Part shown: positions 8,289 through 15,099 of the stretch, in pieces
Layout of the letters: each line of letters starts with the position of its first letter
Position numbering within the stretch: the stretch's first letter is position 1
NCBI GenBank assembly: GCA_015057715.1
Contig: SVDS01000034.1
Location: forward strand, 1-38,132
DNA from: Paenibacillaceae bacterium
GTDB lineage: Bacteria; Bacillota; Clostridia; Lachnospirales; Lachnospiraceae
Length of the DNA: 38,132 bases
Direction: 5' to 3'
Notes under the pieces: generated by a model
Seen by the model: the letters and a program-made list of their open reading frames with translations, nothing else
Database searches by the model: none
Told to the model about the DNA's origin: nothing
Position numbers and translations under genes: made by a program

Positions 8289-9458
8289 TTACTTATATTC
8301 TATACGCTGCACCTCACCAAGATTTAACTCTTTGATATACGGTAATTTTGTAATTCTGCTCTGCCACCTCCTGTTATTTTCAATATACTGTTCTCTCTTA
8401 TCCTCCGGATAAATCAGGCCCATATCAGCGGCATGGCGGCATAATGTGCAGTGCGTGCAATTGTCCGTGTGATCGGCAGAATACCAGAATTTATTGTCCA
8501 CATGAGATATTTCAGGTATCAGTTCCAGCTGGTCTCTTGGATAGAGAGCCTGCTCCAAAGGGCCATCGGAGACAGCAGCATGAATATTTGATTTTGAGCC
8601 ATAGGTGCCTAAAATTTCTTCCAGATGGGAAGTCCGGCTTTGCTCAATATATATTTGGATGGATTTCATGATCCATTCTGTTGTCGCCAGGCGGTCCAGC
8701 AATTTGAAATTTTTATAACCAATTTCCATGTATTTGGGTATATCAGCCGGAGCAATCCATTTTCCACTATAGATTTCCTCTGGCCTTAAATTTCGGATAT
8801 TAACACATTTATTTCTGTAATAGCTGAAGTATGGTGTTTTTGCTTCCTTGTGTTTGCTATGGGAACCCTGCATGCGCGTATGACCTTTTTGCCAGGGGCA
8901 ATTTGATATGTACAAATCATTTGGAATGAGCTTTAATAAAATATCAGTTTTCGAACGAATTCTGATCAGCTCTGCAAAATTCTTAATTAAATCATAATGC
9001 AGTGTTGCTTCATCAATGCCCAATTGGATCAGATATTCAAGTTCTTCCCATGAACGGGTTTTTAAATTCACTGAGGCTGATATTTTTAAAGCCGGCAGTT
9101 TCTGTTTTGTATATCTGATTAGATATGGATTGCTCAATGTAACCTTTCGTATCCCCAAATCAACTAATTTGTTAATAAATTTCAGATACCGTTCCTGGTA
9201 TTTTTCGGTAAACTCCTCATTCATCAGGCCGTTATTATTGATGACATAGTTAAATTCGATACCGGCGGCGTTTAGCTTGTCCAGAATTGCTTTCAATTCA
9301 TTTTCCTGTTTCACAATATTTTTAGTCTGGGCCCGTCCCCCGCCAAAATCATCAATTCCTAAATTACCAAAATAGCTTTCAATATAATTCCCGTACTTAT
9401 AAAGCGATTGATCAATGAAATCCATATCTCCATTGTATGGTAGTGCAAATTTTATCAT
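8289..9458 (-). CDS. U32 family peptidase-like protein with five conserved-type cysteines
   Basis: A 389-residue U32-type protein, first gene of the block that runs to guaB. The N-terminal TIM-barrel half carries VTLSNPYLIRYT and ALKISASVNLKTR. Cysteines lie at 187 (NCPW), 218 (NKC), and 334, 337 and 340 (CTHCTLC). UbiU/UbiV and RlhA/TrhP, members of this superfamily, bind a [4Fe-4S] cluster through four cysteines, so an Fe-S cluster is likely here. Peptidase activity is doubtful for the family. The start at 9458 has AGGGGGG about 5 nt upstream. The promoter region carries a TGTGA...TCACA dyad (9537-9561) and faces a Crp/Fnr gene, suggesting activation by that regulator. What substrate is modified is unknown. 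Confidence 0.75.
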   Translation of the reverse strand: MIKFALPYNGDMDFIDQSLYKYGNYIESYFGNLGIDDFGGGRAQTKNIVKQENELKAILDKLNAAGIEFNYVINNNGLMNEEFTEKYQERYLKFINKLVDLGIRKVTLSNPYLIRYTKQKLPALKISASVNLKTRSWEELEYLIQLGIDEATLHYDLIKNFAELIRIRSKTDILLKLIPNDLYISNCPWQKGHTRMQGSHSKHKEAKTPYFSYYRNKCVNIRNLRPEEIYSGKWIAPADIPKYMEIGYKNFKLLDRLATTEWIMKSIQIYIEQSRTSHLEEILGTYGSKSNIHAAVSDGPLEQALYPRDQLELIPEISHVDNKFWYSADHTDNCTHCTLCRHAADMGLIYPEDKREQYIENNRRWQSRITKLPYIKELNLGEVQRIEYK

Positions 9459-9518
9459 GAGACCCCCCTGGAAAACGTTTGATATTTTAAGTGATTGCTA
9501 CTGTTAATAATACGCAAT

Positions 9519-9561
9519 ATTATATCATTAGCTTTTTGTGAAAAATATGAGTTTTCTCACA
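9519..9561 (-). promoter_or_regulatory. Candidate activator-dependent promoter of the U32 block
   Basis: On the minus strand a TATAAT -10 box lies at 9519-9524 with no recognisable -35 box. A 25-bp imperfect dyad, TGTGA-N15-TCACA with A/T-rich flanks also partly symmetrical, spans 9537-9561. Its centre (9549) is about 37-41 bp upstream of the expected start site, where class II Crp/Fnr activators bind. The spacing between the half-sites is longer than the N6 of E. coli CRP, so the site may be non-canonical. Inferred target of the divergent regulator at 9631. Confidence 0.45.
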
Positions 9562-9630
9562 TAAATATGGAATTTAGGTAAGTTTTATAGTAAGATAAAT
9601 TATAAAAAAGAGTTTGAAAGAGATTTGTCT

Positions 9631-10293
9631 ATGAATATGAAAAAGGCGAACGAAATAATTCCCTCCTATGTCACTAATATCTTTTCCTTTGATATTACTC
9701 CATATGCCAAATGGAAAGAATTTCGAAAAAATGAATTGATATGCAGAGAAGGCGATGATTTATCTGATCTGGTATTTCTTATAAAGGGAAATGCCAAGCT
9801 TTTCCTGACTCATGAAAACGGAAAGGTTACCATTATTGATTTTTTTAAATCTCCAACCCTGTTTGGGGAGATGGAATTTATGGGTGCGCAGAAATTTACC
9901 AATGGAGTCATTGCCTTGGATAAGTGCGTCTGTATCCTGCTGCCCCTAAGGGATGTCAGCCATCTTTTAAGAAATGATACTAAATTTTTAAATTATCTGT
10001 GCCTGTTCTTATGCCGGAAGGCTCTGCGCAATACCTCAAATTATGCAACTAACCAGAATTATCCACTGGTAAACCGTCTGGCTAATTTTATATTATTATC
10101 CGCAGATGGAGAAATCTATAACAGGAAACACACAGAGGTTGCGGAATACTTAGGTGTCAGCTACCGTCACCTGCTTCATGTGTTTGCGGTTTTATGTGAG
10201 GCGGATATACTGCAGCATATGGACAAAAAAAGATACCGAATTAAGGATTTTTCATCTCTTGCAACAATGGCTGTCAATGAGAACAGTTTATGA
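9631..10293 (+). CDS. Crp/Fnr family transcriptional regulator (YeiL-like)
   Basis: A 220-residue regulator. Residues about 20-130 form a cyclic-nucleotide-binding-type beta barrel (FRKNELICREGDD, then GNAKLFLTHENGKVTIIDFF and LFGEMEFMG). Residues about 150-215 form a winged helix whose recognition region is EVAEYLGVSYRHLLHVF. The PRAARTAL-type cAMP pocket of true CRP is not present, and no N-terminal Fnr cysteine cluster is seen, so the ligand is unknown. The start at 9631 is chosen over an in-frame TTG at 9625 because GAAAGAG lies 8 nt upstream. It is divergent from the U32 gene with 172 bp between them, the usual layout for a local regulator and its target. Confidence 0.88.
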   Translation: MNMKKANEIIPSYVTNIFSFDITPYAKWKEFRKNELICREGDDLSDLVFLIKGNAKLFLTHENGKVTIIDFFKSPTLFGEMEFMGAQKFTNGVIALDKCVCILLPLRDVSHLLRNDTKFLNYLCLFLCRKALRNTSNYATNQNYPLVNRLANFILLSADGEIYNRKHTEVAEYLGVSYRHLLHVFAVLCEADILQHMDKKRYRIKDFSSLATMAVNENSL

Positions 10294-10295
10294 CC

Positions 10296-10351
10296 ATACA
10301 AAAGAAGAACCGATTCAGATATTGATATCTGAACCAGCTCTTCTTTTGTAT
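10296..10351. terminator. Hairpin between convergent crp-type gene and cbiN
   Basis: Three bases after the regulator stop, ATACAAAAGAAGA pairs with TCTTCTTTTGTAT, and inside it TTCAGATAT pairs with ATATCTGAA; an internal loop of five bases on each side separates the two stems. It lies between convergent genes and could end both transcripts, although the T tract on the plus strand is short. Confidence 0.6.
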
Positions 10352-10366
10352 CTGTCAATTTAAAAA

Positions 10367-10684
10367 TTATAACTGTTTATCCTGCCATTTTTTCCGTTCC
10401 ACCAGTCTTCCCATAAAAAAGGCGATGACTCCCACTCCGATTCCTGTCTGAAGGCAGAACAAAAGGCTTTCTATTTCCCCCGGAAGCTCTCCGCCTATAG
10501 CAGCTTCTATAACAGGAGTAAACCATGGTTCATACTCCGCACCGCGAATTTCTGTGATCATCTGGCTTCCTGCGTCATCCGATCCCCCAAACTCTGCTCC
10601 CTTTAATGCAAACAAAGGAATGATAGCAATCAGACATACGAGAACCAGCAGCACCGCAATCGTCTGTTTTCTTTTCCTGCTCAT
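10367..10684 (-). CDS. cbiN: Cobalt ECF transporter component CbiN
   Basis: A 105-residue membrane protein with two transmembrane helices (about 8-28 and 78-95) joined by an extracytoplasmic loop. The loop starts with GAEFGGSDDAGS and continues with YEPWF, the family signature. CbiN is the small helper that stimulates Co2+ loading of CbiM. Its start lies 1 bp from the cbiM stop, so the two are translated together. Normal length; a soluble role is excluded by the helices. Confidence 0.95.
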   Translation of the reverse strand: MSRKRKQTIAVLLVLVCLIAIIPLFALKGAEFGGSDDAGSQMITEIRGAEYEPWFTPVIEAAIGGELPGEIESLLFCLQTGIGVGVIAFFMGRLVERKKWQDKQL

Positions 10685-10685
10685 A

Positions 10686-11435
10686 TTATTTTACCTCCCT
10701 TGTAAATCCAATGGCTTTTAACTCCGGAAGAGCATAAGTCTCAAGAGTCATAACAATGACTGTAGTTAAAATTCCCTCAATCACTGCAAGAGGCAGCTGG
10801 GTGGGTGCAAATACTCCAAGGAATTTAACAGCAGAAGCGGCAACGCCTCCTATTTCAGAAGGATAGGCTAAGGCAAGCTGAAAACTGGTAACACAATATG
10901 TAAATAAATCGCCTAACGTCGCAGCAAGAAAAACTGCTGCCATTTTATTCACTTTTAACGCCTTACAAAGTCTGTATATTCCAAAAGACACGAAAGGACC
11001 TGCAATTGCCATGGAAAAGGTATTTGCTCCCAGTGTGGTAAGACCGCCGTGGGCCAGCAGAACCGCCTGAAATATTAAAACAATAATGCCCAGAATGCTG
11101 ACCGCCGACGGTCCAAACAAAATTGCACCAAGACCGGTTCCAGTCATATGTGAACAACTTCCAGTCACAGACGGAATCTTTAATGAGGAAAGCACAAACA
11201 CAAATGCTCCCGACATGGCAAGAACTGTGATTGCCTTCCTGTTCTCCTTAAGCGTCTTCTGAATAGAAAAGAAGCCCGCAATAAGAAACGGCACACAGAC
11301 TGCCCCCCATGCGATACAATACCCTGCTGGCAAATAGCCCTCCATAATATGCATTGCAAAGGCACTGGGAACGATTCCAAATGTCAGTGCAAATGCAGTT
11401 GCAAGTTTCATGATACTTTTTTCTTTCTTACTCAT
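10686..11435 (-). CDS. cbiM: Cobalt ECF transporter substrate-binding component CbiM
   Basis: A 249-residue polytopic membrane protein, the S component that binds Co2+. A signal-like helix ends in PSAFA, and the mature chain would begin MHIMEGYLP, where the N-terminal Met28-His29 is the known metal ligand loop of CbiM/NikM; a later His in [10 protein letters not shown] is also typical. The start at 11435 is chosen because AAGGAG is 7 nt upstream; the ATG at 11441 is nearly on top of that site. It lies downstream of a cobalamin riboswitch, so cobalt uptake should fall when B12 is plentiful. The energising CbiQO genes are upstream of the riboswitch. Confidence 0.95.
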   Translation of the reverse strand: MSKKEKSIMKLATAFALTFGIVPSAFAMHIMEGYLPAGYCIAWGAVCVPFLIAGFFSIQKTLKENRKAITVLAMSGAFVFVLSSLKIPSVTGSCSHMTGTGLGAILFGPSAVSILGIIVLIFQAVLLAHGGLTTLGANTFSMAIAGPFVSFGIYRLCKALKVNKMAAVFLAATLGDLFTYCVTSFQLALAYPSEIGGVAASAVKFLGVFAPTQLPLAVIEGILTTVIVMTLETYALPELKAIGFTREVK

Positions 11436-11514
11436 TTTCATTCTCCTTCCAATAAAATAAGCACCTTACATCCGATGGTTCCCACACATCAGACTGGTGC
11501 CCTATGGGTAAATC

Positions 11515-11735
11515 TTTGTACTACAAAAAGACTTCCCGGCACCGGTCATCGCTCGTAACCGGATACTCCAAACAAAAAGGCAGGTCTTCTGACTCATGCA
11601 TCAAACACAGCTGCTCCCTCTTCCCGGTTTCCCAGTGACTTATGGAGCCCTGCTCTGCATATACAGCGGCGGGACCGTAAGGGACTTTCACCCTTTTCCC
11701 TATTATCCTGCGGAGAATTTCACAGGCACCTTTTA
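11515..11735 (-). promoter_or_regulatory. Cobalamin riboswitch upstream of cbiM
   Basis: On the minus strand the aptamer reads in order GGTGCCTGTGAA (near 11730), GGGTGAAAGTCCC, GGTCCCGCCGCTGT, AAGTCACTGGG and the B12 box GAGTCAGAAGACCTGCC (11579-11595). All are landmark pieces of the AdoCbl-type element. Downstream, CCGGT pairs with ACCGG around a ten-base loop and is followed within about 15 nt by CTTTTTG, a likely terminator-type expression platform; a further GCACC/GGTGC pairing near 11461-11505 lies just before the cbiM ribosome binding site. B12 binding would lower cbiMN expression. An open frame that runs through this element on the same strand is not a gene. Confidence 0.95.
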
Positions 11736-11774
11736 GATAATACGTTTGTATTGTAACTGCAATACAAAATTCTG

Positions 11775-12617
11775 TCAACCTTCATACTGCCTGTTAAGCA
11801 GCTGGTTCAATTCTTGTGTATCCCTGAAATAAGGACTCATTTCCGGCAATATCCGGCATTTTACCAGACTGTCATAAACCTCCATTAAAACCGGCTTCTT
11901 TAAATTACCCTGATTTAAGATAAGATCGGATTTCAGTATCTCTGTTACCGGGCCATCGGCTATAATGGTTCCACCGGCAAAAACCACAGCCCGGTCTGCC
12001 CATTTATACGCGAAATCCACATCATGGGTTGAAATCAGAAGAGTTTTCCCCATTTTTGTCATTTCATTAAGAACCTGTGTGAGCATCTCCACATTAACCG
12101 GATCTAAAGATGCGGTTGGTTCATCAAATATGATCACCTCCGGTTCCATGGCAATGATGTCTGCTATACTTACCCGTTTCTTCTCTCCGCCGCTTAAGTA
12201 GTGGGGAGGGCGTTCTTTCAACATCATTAAATTCATGGACTTTAACGCCATTTCAACCCGCTGTTTCACTTCTTCCCTGGATAACCTTAAGTTCATAGGT
12301 CCGAAGGATACCTCCGCAGAAACGGTAGATGCAATAATTTGATTGTCGGCATCCTGAAATACGATTCCCACTTCTCTTCGAAGCTCATTTAAGTCTTTTT
12401 TCCCAATTTTCTTTCCCTTATACTTAATTGTTCCTGTATCCGGGATCAGGACACCGTTCAGGTTTAAAAAGCAGGTGGATTTCCCGGCTCCATTGGAACC
12501 AAGAACTGCGATCTTCTCCCCTTTTCTCACAGACAGTGACACATCATGAAGTGCTTTACTTCCTGTGCCATAGGAATACGAAAGATTTTCTGCCTGTAAA
12601 AGTATTTCTTCCATCAT
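11775..12617 (-). CDS. cbiO: Cobalt ECF transporter ATPase CbiO
   Basis: A 280-residue ABC ATPase that drives cobalt uptake with CbiQ and CbiMN. Motifs are Walker A GSNGAGKST, Q-loop VGIVFQDADNQI, signature YLSGGEKKRVSIA, Walker B VIIFDEPTASLDP and switch His in ISTHDVDFAY. The FQ-DADNQ stretch is typical of ECF ATPases. Starts at 12617 or the next codon, 12614; GAGGAGG lies 5-8 nt upstream of them, while a longer frame to 12665 would overlap cbiQ. It follows cbiQ by 16 bp. The riboswitch lies after this gene, so cbiQO may escape direct B12 control. Confidence 0.95.
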   Translation of the reverse strand: MMEEILLQAENLSYSYGTGSKALHDVSLSVRKGEKIAVLGSNGAGKSTCFLNLNGVLIPDTGTIKYKGKKIGKKDLNELRREVGIVFQDADNQIIASTVSAEVSFGPMNLRLSREEVKQRVEMALKSMNLMMLKERPPHYLSGGEKKRVSIADIIAMEPEVIIFDEPTASLDPVNVEMLTQVLNEMTKMGKTLLISTHDVDFAYKWADRAVVFAGGTIIADGPVTEILKSDLILNQGNLKKPVLMEVYDSLVKCRILPEMSPYFRDTQELNQLLNRQYEG

Positions 12618-12633
12618 CTGTTCCTCCTCAATT

Positions 12634-13395
12634 TTACACCAGCCATAAAAACAAAAGAAATGCAAGATAGCCTGCTGCAGCTGCAGCCTCCTTTGCTTTC
12701 ACCGGCCTTTTTTCCTCCAGAAACAGAAGTTCGCCCTCATAACATCTGGCAGTCATGGCATCATAATACATCCCCGCCTTCTTTAATGAAACGATAAACA
12801 GATTCGCTCCGATTCCTCCGAAGGACCTGCAGGACGTAAGGAAATTATGGTATCCCAGCCTGGATTCCGCTGCCTGCTTCATATGGATCTGGACATCCAT
12901 CATAACAAAGATAAACCGGTATATGAGATTCATCAGCTCTGATATCAGTTTGGGCACATGCAGTTTTCCAAGCAAATTAATAATCTCACTTGCCGGTGTG
13001 GAAAGTACAAGCATATACATGGCACTTACGGCAGCCATTGCTTTTAAAATCAGCCGTGCAGCAAGAGCTGCTCCTCCGTCTGACAAATAAAGATAAAAGC
13101 CTGGCATGGTGATATAAAAGCGTCCTGCCGGCACATGAGATATCCCAACTACAATGGCGACAGTTCCAAGAACTAAAAAAGTTACTGGTATTTTTAATAG
13201 AGCAAGATACTTCCAAACGGAAAGCCCTCCCATAAAAACCGTAATAATGCCCATGGACACAAATACCGTTACAGACACCAAAACATCTCCGGTTCCAATA
13301 CAAAATAATAATGCTACCATTGCCACAACTGCTTTTAATCCCGGGTTTACTCCTTTTAAGCTGGATTCATAAGCATAGGAATCTATGGTATTAAT
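12634..13395 (-). CDS. cbiQ: Cobalt ECF transporter transmembrane component CbiQ
   Basis: A polytopic membrane protein with helices near 25-60, 62-85, 105-130 and at the C-terminus. The long cytoplasmic coupling region with AAESRLGYH and LLFLEEKRPV is the T-component surface that grips the ATPase. The start is unusual. The only GTG in place (13404) overlaps a perfect Shine-Dalgarno AAAAGGAGGTGA (13401-13412). An ATT at 13393-13395 lies 8 nt from GGAGG and gives the N-terminus (M)NTIDSYAYESSLKG, which fits the family pattern. I therefore place the start at 13395 (253 residues), with 13404 as the alternative. A promoter lies at 13420-13448, so the mRNA leader is very short. Confidence 0.9.
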   Translation of the reverse strand: MNTIDSYAYESSLKGVNPGLKAVVAMVALLFCIGTGDVLVSVTVFVSMGIITVFMGGLSVWKYLALLKIPVTFLVLGTVAIVVGISHVPAGRFYITMPGFYLYLSDGGAALAARLILKAMAAVSAMYMLVLSTPASEIINLLGKLHVPKLISELMNLIYRFIFVMMDVQIHMKQAAESRLGYHNFLTSCRSFGGIGANLFIVSLKKAGMYYDAMTARCYEGELLFLEEKRPVKAKEAAAAAGYLAFLLFLWLV

Positions 13396-13419
13396 CGTTC
13401 TCACCTCCTTTTAAGGCTG

Positions 13420-13448
13420 ATTATAAGCGATTAAGAAATCATCTGCAA
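13420..13448 (-). promoter_or_regulatory. Sigma-A promoter of cbiQO
   Basis: On the minus strand TTGCAG (13443-13448), a 17-bp spacer and TATAAT (13420-13425). Transcription should begin near 13413, placing the Shine-Dalgarno sequence at the very 5' end of the message. No riboswitch fits between this promoter and cbiQ. Confidence 0.7.
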
Positions 13449-13575
13449 GCACAGGTTTCACCAGTATTTCTGACCTATTACCAAATTTATGAAAATATAC
13501 CAGTTTTTGCGCGCTATTCAAGGAAAATCCATCATGTTATACTTAATTTCACAATAAGTTATGAAGGAGAACACG

Positions 13576-15036
13576 ATGAAAAGAAGTACAAGAAAAGCAA
13601 TCATGTGGACAATATCTGTTTTATTACTTTTTCTAATCAGCAACTACTGCACGAAAAATTCATTTGCGGCAAAGCCTGACAAAAGCACTTCCACTGCTCC
13701 CCAAAATTTAAATGCGGCCGATATTACAAGCAACTCACTTACCCTGACCTGGTCCCCACCCACAGGCGGCCTGGGAGTAAGAGAATACCAGATTTACAAA
13801 AATAATACTTATCTTTGCTCTACAACCTCAATTACATATGCCGTTAGTGGATTAACTCCGGCAACAACTTACCAGTTTTATGTAAAAGCAAAAGATACCA
13901 AAAGAAATATGTCTCCTGCCAGCAATACCATTTCTGTCACCACTGCAGCACCCGCTTTACCTCCAGCAGAAACCCAGCCACAATCCGGAAGAATTGTAGG
14001 CTACTATGCAGCCTGGGAGGCCTACAGCGGCGTCTGTCCGGATCAGATTGATGCCAGCAAGCTGACTCATATTAATTACGCCTTTGCTAATATTGGTCCC
14101 GATTTAAAGATTACTCTGGGATATCCGGATGTGGACCCCAATAATATAAGGCTTTTAAATTCATTAAAATTACAAAATCCAAATTTAAAAACACTGATTT
14201 CCGTTGGCGGCTGGAACTGGTCTGGAAAATTCTCAGATGCGGCTCTGACCGATGCTTCCAGAAATGCTTTTGCAGACAGTGCAGTGGATTTTATCACAAA
14301 ATATGGATTTGACGGCATCGATCTGGACTGGGAATATCCCGTAAGCGGAGGTCTGACAACCAACACCAGACGGCCGGAGGATAAACAGAATTTCACCCTG
14401 CTTCTTCAAAAAATCAGAGAAAAGCTGGATGCCCGCGGTTCCATGGACCAGAAACACTATCTTCTTACCATTGCCGGAGGAGCAGATGCTTCTTATGTAA
14501 AAAATGTAGAAATGGCTAAACTGGCTCAATATCTGGATTACGCAAATATTATGACATATGATTTGCACGGAACCTGGGATCCTTATACGGATTTACTGGC
14601 CCCTCTTTATAATAACAACGATTCTTCACCTCAATATAAAGCTAGCGTGGACTCCGGAGTCACTGCCTGGTTAAACGCTTCCTTCCCTGCTGATAAGCTG
14701 GTTATGGGCATTCCGTTCTATGGATACCTGTACTCTTCCGTAAATAATTCTAATAACGGTTTATACCAGACATACGGCGGTGCCAACTCCATCAGCTACA
14801 AGGACATCAAGGCAAATTATTTAAATAAAACCGGTTATACCAGATATTTTCACTCTCAGTCAATGGTTCCATGGTTATTTAACGGAACAATTTTCATCAG
14901 CTATGAAGACCCACAGTCCATCGCTTATAAAACAGATTATATTAAATCAAAGAAGTTAGGCGGTGCCATGGTATGGGAGCTTGGTCAGGATTCCAATGGA
15001 GAGCTTCTTGACACATTGTATAATGGATTAAAATAG
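13576..15036 (+). CDS. Secreted GH18 chitinase with fibronectin type III domain
   Basis: A 486-residue exported enzyme. The N-terminal signal peptide has a basic start (MKRSTRK), a hydrophobic core to about residue 25 and a likely cut after NSFA. A fibronectin type III domain spans about 36-122 (TAPQNLNAADITSNSLTLTW to ISVTT). The GH18 barrel follows from GRIVGYYAAW (about 140) to the end, with SVGGW and the catalytic motif DGIDLDWEYP (246-255), whose Glu253 is the acid; the preceding Asp residues are intact. GH18 chitinases cleave beta-1,4-GlcNAc chains by substrate assistance. The start at 13576 has AAGGAG at 6 nt; an ATG at 13561 lies upstream of that site. No sortase motif, so probably released. 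Monocistronic, with a terminator at 15050. Other GH18 roles, such as spore-cortex hydrolases, are less likely. Confidence 0.93.
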   Translation: MKRSTRKAIMWTISVLLLFLISNYCTKNSFAAKPDKSTSTAPQNLNAADITSNSLTLTWSPPTGGLGVREYQIYKNNTYLCSTTSITYAVSGLTPATTYQFYVKAKDTKRNMSPASNTISVTTAAPALPPAETQPQSGRIVGYYAAWEAYSGVCPDQIDASKLTHINYAFANIGPDLKITLGYPDVDPNNIRLLNSLKLQNPNLKTLISVGGWNWSGKFSDAALTDASRNAFADSAVDFITKYGFDGIDLDWEYPVSGGLTTNTRRPEDKQNFTLLLQKIREKLDARGSMDQKHYLLTIAGGADASYVKNVEMAKLAQYLDYANIMTYDLHGTWDPYTDLLAPLYNNNDSSPQYKASVDSGVTAWLNASFPADKLVMGIPFYGYLYSSVNNSNNGLYQTYGGANSISYKDIKANYLNKTGYTRYFHSQSMVPWLFNGTIFISYEDPQSIAYKTDYIKSKKLGGAMVWELGQDSNGELLDTLYNGLK

Positions 15037-15049
15037 TTTCATGAATAGG

Positions 15050-15098
15050 AAAGCCGCTGCTATGCAGGTATCATAACCTGCAGCGCAGCGGCCTTTTT
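15050..15098 (+). terminator. Intrinsic terminator after the chitinase gene
   Basis: AAAGCCGCTGC pairs with GCAGCGGCCTTT, and inside it GCAGGT pairs with ACCTGC, followed by TTTTTATT on the plus strand. It is tight against the stop codon of the convergent ABC-F gene and may serve both sides. Confidence 0.9.
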
Positions 15099-15099
15099 A

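Noticed and set aside
9537-9561. Canonical cAMP-CRP site
   Set aside because: The half-sites match TGTGA/TCACA, but the N15 gap is far from N6; kept only as a possible site of the neighbouring regulator.
11521-11778. Open frame of 85 codons on the minus strand upstream of cbiM
   Set aside because: It coincides with the cobalamin riboswitch aptamer and expression platform; the RNA element explains the sequence.
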